64,000 nt of DNA from Clostridia bacterium (GCA_017407705.1 JAFQWA010000027.1:1-64000); one strand, 5' to 3'. Shown: positions 33,403 through 41,318, counted from the stretch's first letter. The notes: a model not told the origin generated them from the letters alone. Program-made: numbers and translations.

Positions 33403-34407
33403 ATGTCGCAAAGAATCGGAAGATACACACTGCAATTATCCACTCCCGTTATTACGGGATTTGCAGGAGTGGCAGGTAAAAAAGAGGGCGAAGGACCTTT
33501 GGGTGAGTACTTTGATAAGGTGTTCGAGGACACAAAGTTGGGTCAAAAAAGCTGGGAGGCCGCAGAAAGTGCGTTGCTCACCTCAGCGGTGACCACAGCC
33601 ATCACTAAAGCAGGAATTTCCTCGGATAAAATAGATATGATTTTTGTAGGCGACTTGCTTAACCAGAGCATTGCATCCACCTTCGGCGTAAAGGATTTGG
33701 CAGTGCCACACATCGGTTTGTTCGGCGCTTGCTCCACTATGGCACTATCGCTGTGCTTAGCAGGTGTGTTTGTGGACGCAGGCTCGGCAGACTGTGCCGT
33801 TGCCGCCACCAGCTCCCATTTCTGTTCTACAGAACGGCAGTTTCGTTTCCCGCTGGAATACGGCGGCAAACGCACACCCACCTCTCAGTGGACCGTAACC
33901 GGCTCAGGCGCTGCTGTGGTTGAAGCAAAAGGTGACGGAGTTAAGATAAACGCCGTGACCTTCGGCAAAATTATGGATTACGATATTAAAGATGCCAACA
34001 ATATGGGTGCTGCTATGGCACCTGCCGCTTGTGATACTCTGAAAAGATTTTTTGAAGATACCGACAGCCGTCCTGAGGACTACGACCTGATATTAACAGG
34101 TGATTTAGGCAAAGTGGGTGCAGATCTGCTGTGCCAGTTGTTGGAGCGTGAGGGGTATGTGTTGGGTGAAAACTACAACGATTGTGGTTTGATGATATTT
34201 GATCTTAAACAGCAGCAGGTGGACGCAGGCGGCTCAGGATGTGGCTGCAGCGGAGCGGTGCTGTGTTCGCTGATATTAAATGAAATGCTAAAGGGCAAGT
34301 ATAAAAAGGTGTTGTTTGTGGGAACAGGCGCTCTGATGTCACCCACCTCTACCCAGCAGGGACAAGCCATTCCTGCCGTTGCCCACTTGGTTATGCTCAC
34401 TGCTTAA
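33403..34407 (+). CDS. spoVAD: Stage V sporulation protein AD
   Basis: 334 residues from the ATG at 33403 (AGGAGAG upstream). Thiolase-like fold: GDLLNQSIASTFG, GLFGACSTMALSL (Cys at the thiolase position), and a C-terminal GSGCGCSGAVLC. SpoVAD binds dipicolinic acid for uptake into the forespore together with SpoVAC and SpoVAE. Neither partner is beside it here, although they are normally in one operon. No clear sigma-G promoter could be picked with confidence. Confidence 0.93.
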   Translation: MSQRIGRYTLQLSTPVITGFAGVAGKKEGEGPLGEYFDKVFEDTKLGQKSWEAAESALLTSAVTTAITKAGISSDKIDMIFVGDLLNQSIASTFGVKDLAVPHIGLFGACSTMALSLCLAGVFVDAGSADCAVAATSSHFCSTERQFRFPLEYGGKRTPTSQWTVTGSGAAVVEAKGDGVKINAVTFGKIMDYDIKDANNMGAAMAPAACDTLKRFFEDTDSRPEDYDLILTGDLGKVGADLLCQLLEREGYVLGENYNDCGLMIFDLKQQQVDAGGSGCGCSGAVLCSLILNEMLKGKYKKVLFVGTGALMSPTSTQQGQAIPAVAHLVMLTA

Positions 34408-34426
34408 AGCGGTGGGCATAATTTAT

Positions 34427-34455
34427 TTGCAGTTTTTAAAAGAGTATGCTAAACT
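34427..34455 (+). promoter_or_regulatory. Promoter of the barnase-barstar cassette
   Basis: TTGCAG (34427-34432), 17 bases, TAAACT (34450-34455). Confidence 0.6.
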
Positions 34456-34462
34456 GAAAACG

Positions 34463-34520
34463 CAAGGCAAAAATTTGTAAATTTTAAAAGAGTTGCCTTG
34501 AAAAAGGCAACTTTTATTTA
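34463..34520 (+). promoter_or_regulatory. Attenuator-like leader of the barnase cassette
   Basis: AGTTGCCTT (34491-34499) pairs with AAGGCAACT (34504-34512) before TTTATTTATTTT: an intrinsic terminator. Its left arm can instead pair with CAAGGCAA (34463-34470), which matches TTGCCTTG (34493-34500). The two structures exclude each other. It could also be just the spoVAD terminator. Confidence 0.6.
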
Positions 34521-34577
34521 TTTTCTCCTTATCTACAGAGAGGTTTTTACCTCTTACAAAAATAAAGGAGAAAAAAT

Positions 34578-35174
34578 ATGGGGTATTATGTAAGAAAAAT
34601 TTATATTCAACCACCATTTTTAGAGTTGGAGACAAAGAAAGATTTATTAGAATCTTTCAAACCGTCTGTGCATCTTAGTTCAAAATATAAAAACTGGATA
34701 ACAAAGTTGGATCTTAAAACCTGTTTGATATGCAGATCAATGCACGGTAAGATATATTTAGCAGAGGATTTTGCAATTTTGGAACCGCCTATACATCCAA
34801 ATTGCCGTTGTACAATCGAATTAATGAAAGCAATCACAGTTGGAACAGCCACTATTAACGGAATTGATGGTGCAGATTGGTGGATAAAATTTACTGGCAA
34901 ATTACCGGATTATTATGTTTCTCAAAAGGAATTAGAGAACTTGGGCTGGCGCCGAGGCAATAAAGTCTCAAAATTTATTGAGAAAAAAATGTTGTTTGGT
35001 GGGGTATATAAAAACAAAAACAATCATTTGCCAGAAACAAAAAATCGTATATGGTATGAGGCAGATATAAATTATACGCAAGGAAAGCGAAATAGCCAAC
35101 GTATTTTATGGTCCAACGATGGATTAATATTTGTTACATATGACCATTACCAAACATTTTATGAAATTGTTTAG
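34578..35174 (+). CDS. Barnase-like ribonuclease with phage MuF-type N-terminal segment
   Basis: 198 residues. The C-terminal 100 residues align by eye with barnase: KLPDYYVSQKELENLGW, then WYEADINYTQGKRNSQRILW containing the catalytic Glu and Arg, then YDHYQTFYEI with the catalytic His. The N-terminal part carries TCLICRSMHGKIY and PIHPNCRC, the Cys/His signature at the end of phage Mu F/SPP1 gp7-like head proteins. There is no signal peptide. Two barstar genes follow at once. Fusions of MuF domains to toxins are known from temperate phages, but no other phage gene is present and the MuF part is truncated. Locally AT-rich, suggesting transfer. Confidence 0.88.
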   Translation: MGYYVRKIYIQPPFLELETKKDLLESFKPSVHLSSKYKNWITKLDLKTCLICRSMHGKIYLAEDFAILEPPIHPNCRCTIELMKAITVGTATINGIDGADWWIKFTGKLPDYYVSQKELENLGWRRGNKVSKFIEKKMLFGGVYKNKNNHLPETKNRIWYEADINYTQGKRNSQRILWSNDGLIFVTYDHYQTFYEIV

Positions 35175-35192
35175 AAAAGGAGTTTTTATAAA

Positions 35193-35483
35193 ATGAATAA
35201 AAAAACGGCAATATTGGATTTAACAGGATGTAAATATTTAGGAGAATTGCATCAAAGAATTAAAAGCGCGCTTGATTTTCCCGAATACTATGGAGGAAAT
35301 TGGGATGGCTTGTGGGATTGCCTAAATAGAGATTGCGATGTTAATATTGTGACCATAAAAGGCAGCACAAAAGTTGCGGAAGAATTAAAGTCCAGTGTTA
35401 TAACTATGATTGAAATTTTTGACGAGAACAAGCAATATTGGGCAAATACGGATTACCCGTTTGACTATGAAATTATAAGTTAA
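35193..35483 (+). CDS. Barstar-family RNase inhibitor 1
   Basis: 96 residues. The barstar core is clear: ILDLTGCKYLGELHQRIKSA, then FPEYYGGNWDGLWDCL, including the Tyr and Asp residues that plug the barnase active site. AAAGGAG precedes the ATG, 18 bases after the RNase stop. Expected to neutralise the upstream barnase-like enzyme in the cytoplasm. It is clearly diverged from the second copy. Confidence 0.92.
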   Translation: MNKKTAILDLTGCKYLGELHQRIKSALDFPEYYGGNWDGLWDCLNRDCDVNIVTIKGSTKVAEELKSSVITMIEIFDENKQYWANTDYPFDYEIIS

Positions 35484-35497
35484 AGGATAATAACCTT

Positions 35498-35827
35498 ATG
35501 AACAACATTAATAAACAACAGGAAAACGCATTTAAGCCTATAAAAGAAAATCCAATTATTCTTGATTTTACCGGTTGCAATTACGTTGGAGAAATCCATC
35601 AAGTCTTAAAACAAAAATTTGGGTTGCCCGAATACTATGGAGAAAATTGGGACGCCTTGTGGGATTGCTTAGACGGCAGGTTTGACGAAACTATCAATTT
35701 TAAAGTAGAAATATACGGATACAATACTTTAGATAAAGGAATTCGTGATTATTGTGCTACAATGTTGGAAGTTTTTAATGACGTGGAGAAACAATCCCCA
35801 AATGTAAACTTTGTTATGATTTCATAA
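35498..35827 (+). CDS. Barstar-family RNase inhibitor 2
   Basis: 109 residues. An N-terminal extension of about 16 residues precedes the barstar core ILDFTGCNYVGEIHQVLKQK and LPEYYGENWDALWDCLDGRF. It lies 14 bases after inhibitor 1 and shares the same key residues, but most other positions differ. That suggests an old duplication or separate acquisition, possibly to cover another barnase variant. Confidence 0.92.
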   Translation: MNNINKQQENAFKPIKENPIILDFTGCNYVGEIHQVLKQKFGLPEYYGENWDALWDCLDGRFDETINFKVEIYGYNTLDKGIRDYCATMLEVFNDVEKQSPNVNFVMIS

Positions 35828-35837
35828 AATATATTTT

Positions 35838-35940
35838 CAACTTTTTATGATGTTCTCTTGATATTTAACCCGCTATCATAAAAAGTTGTATAACCTTTCA
35901 AAAACTTGCCAAAAATGTTATTGATAAGCTTTTTGAAAGG
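35838..35940 (+). promoter_or_regulatory. Two tandem long-loop hairpins, the second covering a Shine-Dalgarno
   Basis: Hairpin 1: CAACTTTTTATGA (35838-35850) / TCATAAAAAGTTG (35876-35888). Hairpin 2: CCTTTCAAAAA (35894-35904) / TTTTTGAAAGG (35930-35940). Both loops are 25 bases. The right arm of hairpin 2 contains the GAAAGG of the next gene. Confidence 0.7.
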
Positions 35941-35952
35941 TGAGATTTTAAT

Positions 35953-36237
35953 ATGATAAAGGGCGTTAACAAAAACATTATCGAGGTGGCAAACACCGGC
36001 AACCGTTATTTTGATAAAGCCATTTTGTTTGTGAAACCCCGATACAACACCGAAACTACCCATAAGCTTGAGGATGAGGCAAGGCAATACTTAAAATCTG
36101 TGGGAATACCGTCTAACATCAAAAAAGGGGCACGTCAGAAGCTTTACAAAACCAAAAAACTGCGAAAATTACTGACTTTCATTGCAGTGGGCGTTGTTGC
36201 TTTGATCATAGGACTTGTTTACTTGAAATATTCATAA
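35953..36237 (+). CDS. Small C-tail-anchored membrane protein
   Basis: 94 residues: a soluble, basic helical N-terminal part (RYFDKAILFVKP, then KLEDEARQYLKSVGIPSNIK) and one C-terminal transmembrane helix (about residues 73-91). No family recognised. AAAGGTGAG precedes the ATG but is buried in a hairpin, suggesting translational control. A strong terminator follows. Confidence 0.7.
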   Translation: MIKGVNKNIIEVANTGNRYFDKAILFVKPRYNTETTHKLEDEARQYLKSVGIPSNIKKGARQKLYKTKKLRKLLTFIAVGVVALIIGLVYLKYS

Positions 36238-36239
36238 AT

Positions 36240-36293
36240 TAAACCCGTAAAATTCACAAAAGGACTTGAATTTTACGGGTTTATTGGTATAAT
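36240..36293 (+). terminator. Terminator fused with the next promoter
   Basis: A stem of about 16 bases, AAACCCGTAAAATTCA / TGAATTTTACGGGTTT (36241-36282). The right arm also contains TTGAAT (36266-36271), which with TATAAT (36288-36293) at 16 bases forms the GH30 promoter. Confidence 0.75.
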
Positions 36294-36329
36294 ACAATTA
36301 ACTAAATAAATCATAAAGGAGTTTCGTTT

Positions 36330-37667
36330 ATGAAAGGTATAAGAGTAGAAACCAATTTTAGAAACGATATTAAACTTCAGGAGGTCGGCACCTTCGAGTT
36401 TGAGAAGGATACGCTTACCGAATGGCAAACAGTTAACATTTATCCTAACCTGAAATATCAGGAGTGGGTTGGCTTCGGCGGTGCGTTTACTGAGGCTGCC
36501 GGCTACACATTGTCAAAAATGTCACCTGACAAGCAGGACGAAATGATCAACGCTTACTTCGGTGAAAACGGTATCAACTACAACTTCTGCCGTAACCACA
36601 TCAACAGCTGTGACTTTGCTCTGGGCAACTACGCTTACGTTGAGGACGAGAACGACAAGGATTTTGAAACCTTTAATATTGACCGTGACCGTCAGTACAT
36701 AATTCCTATGATCAAAAAAGCTCAGGCTGTTTCTAAGAACAAGATCAGATTCTTAGCATCTCCCTGGAGTCCGCCTGCATTTATGAAGGACACTAAAATG
36801 ATGAACCGTGGCGGTAAGCTTTTACCTGAATATTACACTCCTTGGGCTAAATATATTGCTCGTTACATTAAAGAGTACAAAAAAGAGGGCATTGACATCT
36901 TTGTTCTCACCGTTCAGAACGAGCCCAACGCTACTCAGACTTGGGATTCCTGCGTTTACAACGGTACTGAGGAAATGATCTTTATCCGTGATCATCTTGC
37001 TCCCGTTTTGAAAGAGGAAGGTCTTGAGGACGTTAAGATCATGTTCTGGGATCACAACAAAGAGCGTGTGTTTGAACGTGCATGTGAGACCATGGCTGAT
37101 AAAGACGCTAAAGACGCTATCTGGGGCGTGGCTTTCCACTGGTACACCGGTGACCACTTTGAAGCTCTGCGTATGACTAAGGATATGTTCCCCGACAAGC
37201 ACCTTATCTTTACAGAGGGCTGTGTTGAGGCTTATGTTATGAAGGATCCCATCCAGAACGCTGAGCGTTATGCTCACGATATTATCGGTGACCTTAACAA
37301 CGGTTGTGACGGTTTTATCGACTGGAATATGTTCCTTGATGAGATCGGCGGTCCTAACCACGTTAAGAACTACTGTGCCGCTCCCATTCAGGCTGATACC
37401 ACCAAAAACGAGATCATCTACAACCCCACTTACTACTACATCGGTCAGTTCAGTAAGTACATTCCTGCAGGTTCTGTTAAGATCGGAAGCTCCTCCTTCA
37501 GCGACAAGGTTGAGGTTACTGCATTCTTAACTCCCGAAAACAAGAGAGTTGTGGTTGCTCTTAACCGTTCTGAGGATGAGTGGTACTTTAACCTCCGTGA
37601 CAGCGGTGAGGTTGTACAGCATACTATCGCACCCCGTTCCATTATCACTTTGGTTTACGGCGACTAA
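36330..37667 (+). CDS. Glycoside hydrolase family 30 enzyme
   Basis: 445 residues with no signal peptide, so intracellular. The (beta/alpha)8 barrel carries the acid/base in TVQNEP (Glu198) and the nucleophile in IFTEGC (Glu296), the GH30 pair. FLASPWSPPAFMKD and the start WVGFGGAFTEAAG are family hallmarks. A C-terminal beta-sandwich side domain is present. GH30 enzymes include glucosylceramidases, beta-1,6-glucanases and xylanases; this text resembles the GH30_1/_3 types, but specificity is inferred. Well expressed, judging from its uniform codon use. Monocistronic. Confidence 0.92.
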   Translation: MKGIRVETNFRNDIKLQEVGTFEFEKDTLTEWQTVNIYPNLKYQEWVGFGGAFTEAAGYTLSKMSPDKQDEMINAYFGENGINYNFCRNHINSCDFALGNYAYVEDENDKDFETFNIDRDRQYIIPMIKKAQAVSKNKIRFLASPWSPPAFMKDTKMMNRGGKLLPEYYTPWAKYIARYIKEYKKEGIDIFVLTVQNEPNATQTWDSCVYNGTEEMIFIRDHLAPVLKEEGLEDVKIMFWDHNKERVFERACETMADKDAKDAIWGVAFHWYTGDHFEALRMTKDMFPDKHLIFTEGCVEAYVMKDPIQNAERYAHDIIGDLNNGCDGFIDWNMFLDEIGGPNHVKNYCAAPIQADTTKNEIIYNPTYYYIGQFSKYIPAGSVKIGSSSFSDKVEVTAFLTPENKRVVVALNRSEDEWYFNLRDSGEVVQHTIAPRSIITLVYGD

Positions 37668-37675
37668 TTTTAATT

Positions 37676-37708
37676 TGCAAAGCACCTATCTTTTGATAGG
37701 TGCTTTTA
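37676..37708 (+). terminator. Terminator of the GH30 gene
   Basis: Stem AAAGCACCTATC / GATAGGTGCTTT with tail TATTTT. Confidence 0.9.
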
Positions 37709-37740
37709 TTTTATGAATTTATGTCGCCATACCTCTTTCG

Positions 37741-37769
37741 TTGACATTTAAAATGCCCCGTGATATAAT
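37741..37769 (+). promoter_or_regulatory. Consensus SigA promoter of the TIR-PP2C pair
   Basis: TTGACA (37741-37746), 17 bases, TATAAT (37764-37769): a perfect match. Confidence 0.85.
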
Positions 37770-37798
37770 CAAAACATACAGAAAAGGGAGGGAAAAGC

Positions 37799-39031
37799 AT
37801 GAATATAAGGGAATCAGTGGAGTTTTTGGAATCATTGCCTCACGAAAAATCCCGTGAATACGAAGTGTCGGTAACTGCTTTTGCAACGAGTCTGCCGTCA
37901 TCTCAGGCAGAAACCATACTGACCGAGATAATTTACGGCGATTATTCCGATAAGGTCTGCTACAATGCTTTTTACTGTTTAAACGTTGTGTATCGTCGCA
38001 CAAAGGATTACTACAAGCTTAAAGAGCTGTTAGAAAGTCTTGCCTCCCGTTTTGACAGACATATTACCTTTGACCATCTGGACGCTTTGTACAATCTCGA
38101 AAGTGACGCAATTTACGATTATACCGAGCTTTTGAAGAAAACCCATAAGGATGCGGAGTTTTTGAATGACAACGCAGGCTTTGTGCATCTGTTTGCAGAC
38201 GTTTTTGCAACCATTTACGAGAAAGACGGTCTTCGTGATAAGGAGAAGTATATAAAAGACTGGTGTGAGGATGCACTTAACGCTGTTAACCGTGCTATTG
38301 AGCTGGACTCTTCTTATGCAAAATATTATTGCACAAAAGCCCGAATCCTCAGCATAAACGGTGAATATTCCCAAGCCCTTTATAATGTGGACAAGGCTAT
38401 CGGCCTTGAAAATTCAAAACGTGCAGATTATTCCTTGCGTATATCCACCTATCAGTATCATAAAATGATGATATATACCCAAATGAAGCTGCACGAGCTG
38501 GAAAAAAGACTTACTGCAGATATGCCCAAAATCACCGCTGAGCAGCTTATAGCTGATGAAATTCCCGAAAAAACAGAACAACCGGCAAACGACACCGAGT
38601 TTAAAGCGTTGAAAAACTATCAGGATGGGGAGCCCTTTGTATTTATAAGCTATTCTCATAAAGACAGCGAAAAGGTGTATCATATAATTAACCTGCTTCT
38701 CAAAAAAGGCGTAAGACTTTGGTGTGATGTGGACAGCATACCCACAGGAAACGATTATACTGAGTATATTGCTGAGAAAATTGTAAATTGCAAGATTTTT
38801 ATGCCGATTATTTCATCAAACTCAGTTAAGTCGGAATACGTTAGAAAAGAGATAGGAATGGCAAGTCGAAAGGAAAAGAAATTCTTCCCGATTTTGCTGG
38901 AGGATATTATTTTGAGTCCGGGTATGGACCTGCAGATCAACAGCAGTCAGCGAGTGGACTGGAATCGTGCACCCGAAGACAAAAATATTGATACCATTAT
39001 CAGGTATCTCCCTTCAGATATGTTTATTTAA
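37799..39031 (+). CDS. TPR-like repeat protein with C-terminal TIR domain
   Basis: 410 residues. The N-terminal 250 are helical, with TPR-like repeats best seen in KYYCTKARILSINGEYSQAL. The C-terminal TIR domain starts at about residue 278: FVFISYSHKD, then LWCDVDSIPTG, then SEYVRKEIGMA with the Glu expected for NADase activity, then FPILLED. No transmembrane segment. GGGAGG precedes the ATG. A PP2C-like phosphatase gene follows by 20 bases, so the two are probably cotranscribed. TIR plus a repeat sensor fits defence or signalling; that is inference. Confidence 0.85.
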   Translation: MNIRESVEFLESLPHEKSREYEVSVTAFATSLPSSQAETILTEIIYGDYSDKVCYNAFYCLNVVYRRTKDYYKLKELLESLASRFDRHITFDHLDALYNLESDAIYDYTELLKKTHKDAEFLNDNAGFVHLFADVFATIYEKDGLRDKEKYIKDWCEDALNAVNRAIELDSSYAKYYCTKARILSINGEYSQALYNVDKAIGLENSKRADYSLRISTYQYHKMMIYTQMKLHELEKRLTADMPKITAEQLIADEIPEKTEQPANDTEFKALKNYQDGEPFVFISYSHKDSEKVYHIINLLLKKGVRLWCDVDSIPTGNDYTEYIAEKIVNCKIFMPIISSNSVKSEYVRKEIGMASRKEKKFFPILLEDIILSPGMDLQINSSQRVDWNRAPEDKNIDTIIRYLPSDMFI

Positions 39032-39051
39032 GTGACAGAAAGGACCCCAAA

Positions 39052-39846
39052 ATGCTGAAAATAACCGATCAGATCTCAAAAGCGGGAAATATCCGCAACG
39101 AAGATATATATGCTTACAGCGAAAACACCCTGCTTATACTTGACGGTTCAAGCGGTTTGGTTCCCAATGCCCCTGATGCACAGTATTTTGTTACGGAATA
39201 CTCCCGTATTTTTATGGAGAAAATCGCAAAAACCAAGGATCTGTGCTGGTCTGTAAATTATTCTTTGCTGGAGCTTTCTAAGCTATATGACAGAGAAATC
39301 GCCCAAGACTTTGTCGTTTTGCCCTCTGCCTCACTTATGGCAGTGCAGCAAAAAGACGGTAAGCTGAGATTTCTTTCAGTGGGTGACTGCACCGCTTTTA
39401 TAAAAACCAAAGATCAGCTGTTTACCCTTTACTGCAATCAGGTGGAAGGCTTTGATAACGCAGTGAAGGCTCAGGCAATGAAAGTCCATAAGCAAACGGG
39501 AGAGGATATTTGCAATATTATGCAAACTCCCTCTATAAAGCAGATGCTTTTTAACAACCGCCTGAAAATGAACGCTCCTGACGGCTATGAAATTCTCGCT
39601 TTTAATATGACACCCCGTAATGAGAGTCATATAATCGAGTTTGATGCGTCTGAAATTGAGGAAGTGGTTGTGTTTACCGACGGGTTTGACAGTATGAGCC
39701 ATGAACTGGCAAAAATTCCTTGTCCACCCTTATCTGATGTTTATGAAAAACTGCGTGAGCAAGAAAAAGCCGACAGCACCTTTAACAAATTCCCCAGATT
39801 TAAGCTTAGTGACGATGCTACCGCAGTGGTATTTAAAGTAGAGTAA
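39052..39846 (+). CDS. PP2C-like serine/threonine phosphatase
   Basis: 264 residues, soluble. PP2C motifs visible: LLILDGSSGL (metal-binding Asp), RFLSVGDCTAFI, EVVVFTDGFDSM and LSDDATAVVF, so the Asp ligands are kept. The family uses Mn2+/Mg2+ to remove phosphate from Ser/Thr. It follows the TPR-TIR gene by 20 bases after a purine-rich site (GAAAGGA). A partner kinase is not in the window. Confidence 0.85.
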   Translation: MLKITDQISKAGNIRNEDIYAYSENTLLILDGSSGLVPNAPDAQYFVTEYSRIFMEKIAKTKDLCWSVNYSLLELSKLYDREIAQDFVVLPSASLMAVQQKDGKLRFLSVGDCTAFIKTKDQLFTLYCNQVEGFDNAVKAQAMKVHKQTGEDICNIMQTPSIKQMLFNNRLKMNAPDGYEILAFNMTPRNESHIIEFDASEIEEVVVFTDGFDSMSHELAKIPCPPLSDVYEKLREQEKADSTFNKFPRFKLSDDATAVVFKVE

Positions 39847-39847
39847 A

Positions 39848-39882
39848 AAAGACGGTTGGAAAAATCCAACCGTCTTTTATCA
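39848..39882. terminator. Bidirectional terminator
   Basis: Stem AAAAGACGGTTGGA / TCCAACCGTCTTTT between convergent genes. Confidence 0.9.
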
Positions 39883-40701
39883 TTTTTCTATAATGTTAAG
39901 ATTAGAAGTATCGTACAAAACCTTTGCGTGATTATCCCTCAAAAGCTCTTTAGACAAAAGGTTTCCTGTTTTTTTATCAATACAGCTGCGATATACCTGA
40001 CCTTTGCGGTAAACCTGCCCGTTTTCACGGATAAAATGCTCATTTTCCGACTCTATGTGATACTTCACAGATAGCTCAGCGTCGGTAAGCAGTTCACCGC
40101 ACAAATGGGTGTCGGTCACATAGGAGATAAGCTGATAGGTGTTGTTTGTGTTGTTTTTGAAGCGGTAGTCCACGTGGTTATATGCCACCGAGGTGCCGGT
40201 GCCAAAAGGAACCTGACGGTTAAAGTCGGGAAAAAGGTCATAGCCGTCGTGGTGGTGATGCTCGACTATGTCTAAAGGAGAATGCAGCACCATCCAGTGG
40301 ATTAAGTTGGTAAACTGACAAATTCCGCCACCCACTCCCGAGGCGGTCTTTTCACCTGAAATGATAAGTCCTTCCTTATAGCCCTTGTTGGCTGACAGAT
40401 TTCCTGCCAATTTCCAAAAGGAGAACACCTCTCCGGGACGAATCAGCACTCCGTTTATTTTGGGAGCGGTAAGGGCAAGGTTTACAGCCTTGTTTTCCTG
40501 AAGCTGAGGCTGTACGTTACCTAATGTGCGGCGGATAAGAGATTTGTGCTTGTAAACCGCCACGGGCAGCTTGTCCTCACTTTTTACCGTTGCAAAAGGG
40601 TGTTTGCTGAAAGCGTTTTTCAAATGTCGCAGAGTGCGGCATTTGAGCACGGAAATTTTGTAGGTCAGCGGTGAAATTTCGCAGAAAAGTTTACGGCTCA
40701 T
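39880..40701 (-). CDS. VanW family protein
   Basis: 273 residues. VanW-type domain: NGVLIRPGEVFSFWKLAGNL, then SGVGGGICQFTNLIHWMVLH, then FGTGTSVAYNHVDYRFKN. The family is named after a vancomycin-cluster gene of unknown function and is common in Firmicutes, often surface-linked. No signal peptide is visible in this short form. GGGGG precedes the ATG. No van resistance genes are nearby. Confidence 0.9.
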   Translation of the reverse strand: MSRKLFCEISPLTYKISVLKCRTLRHLKNAFSKHPFATVKSEDKLPVAVYKHKSLIRRTLGNVQPQLQENKAVNLALTAPKINGVLIRPGEVFSFWKLAGNLSANKGYKEGLIISGEKTASGVGGGICQFTNLIHWMVLHSPLDIVEHHHHDGYDLFPDFNRQVPFGTGTSVAYNHVDYRFKNNTNNTYQLISYVTDTHLCGELLTDAELSVKYHIESENEHFIRENGQVYRKGQVYRSCIDKKTGNLLSKELLRDNHAKVLYDTSNLNIIEK

Positions 40702-40779
40702 ATATTATCCCCCCTTTTTGATACGCTGTTGGCATATCCTTCCTGATTTCAGTATATACAGCCGCAAAGCATAAGTCCA

Positions 40780-40816
40780 GTTACAATTTTGTAACCTTGG
40801 GTTACAGTTTTGTAAC
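40780..40816. promoter_or_regulatory. Tandem GTTAC-N6-GTAAC palindromes
   Basis: GTTACAATTTTGTAAC (40780-40795) and GTTACAGTTTTGTAAC (40801-40816), 21 bases apart, upstream of a minus-strand TGGACT-17-TATACT for vanW. Spacing of two helical turns suggests cooperative regulator binding. Confidence 0.6.
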
Positions 40817-40836
40817 TTTTTATTTTTAAATTAGTT

Positions 40837-41259
40837 TTACGGTATGAATTTAATCTCCCGATTTTTCTTTTTTGCATATTCTAATGTTTTTGCCGCTCCG
40901 CCCCACCTATACCTGACACAAGCAACCAAAATATCGGCATTATCAACCAACCATTGATTGCGTTTTAATATTGCAAAACGCTCAGGTACATTTTCTAACG
41001 GCGGATATATTGAATAATCATACAGCTCAAATTGAAAATTGCGATTAAGATACGGAACAACTAACACTGCTTTAATATATGGAAACTCTAATTTTAAAGA
41101 ATTTACCGTGTGAGTAGCCAAACAATCAAAATTTCCATAACCACCAATTAAAAAGTCAGTTGCACCGTGTTCAATTAGTTCACGGACACAGTTATGTAAC
41201 CTTAGCTTCGTCTTTTCGCCATAATAAACATCGCCATGTCCACAAAATGTAACCTTCAT
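40837..41259 (-). CDS. SLOG/DUF1273-like nucleotide-binding protein
   Basis: 140 residues from the ATG at 41259 (GAGG nine bases upstream; a TTG at 41268 is the alternative). A Rossmann-like fold is suggested by KVTFCGHGDV, FLIGGYGNFDCLA and the C-terminal RYRWGGAAKTLEYAKKK. These match the SLOG-type proteins that bind nucleotides and sometimes sense defence signals. Divergent from an XRE regulator across a 35-base palindrome. Function unknown. Confidence 0.7.
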   Translation of the reverse strand: MKVTFCGHGDVYYGEKTKLRLHNCVRELIEHGATDFLIGGYGNFDCLATHTVNSLKLEFPYIKAVLVVPYLNRNFQFELYDYSIYPPLENVPERFAILKRNQWLVDNADILVACVRYRWGGAAKTLEYAKKKNREIKFIP

Positions 41260-41283
41260 AATAATCAACCTCGTCTTTCTAAT

Positions 41284-41318
41284 AATAAATTTTAAGGGAA
41301 TATCCCTTAAAATTTATT
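41284..41318. promoter_or_regulatory. 35-bp near-perfect palindrome between SLOG and XRE genes
   Basis: Arms AATAAATTTTAAGGGA (41284-41299) and TCCCTTAAAATTTATT (41303-41318), three-base centre. A partial repeat, GGCATATTCCCTTATT, follows at 41321-41336. Likely operator for the XRE protein. Confidence 0.75.

Noticed and set aside
34578-35827. Remnant prophage
   Set aside because: Apart from the short MuF-like segment there is no integrase, terminase, portal or tail gene nearby. It is better described as an isolated toxin-inhibitor cassette.
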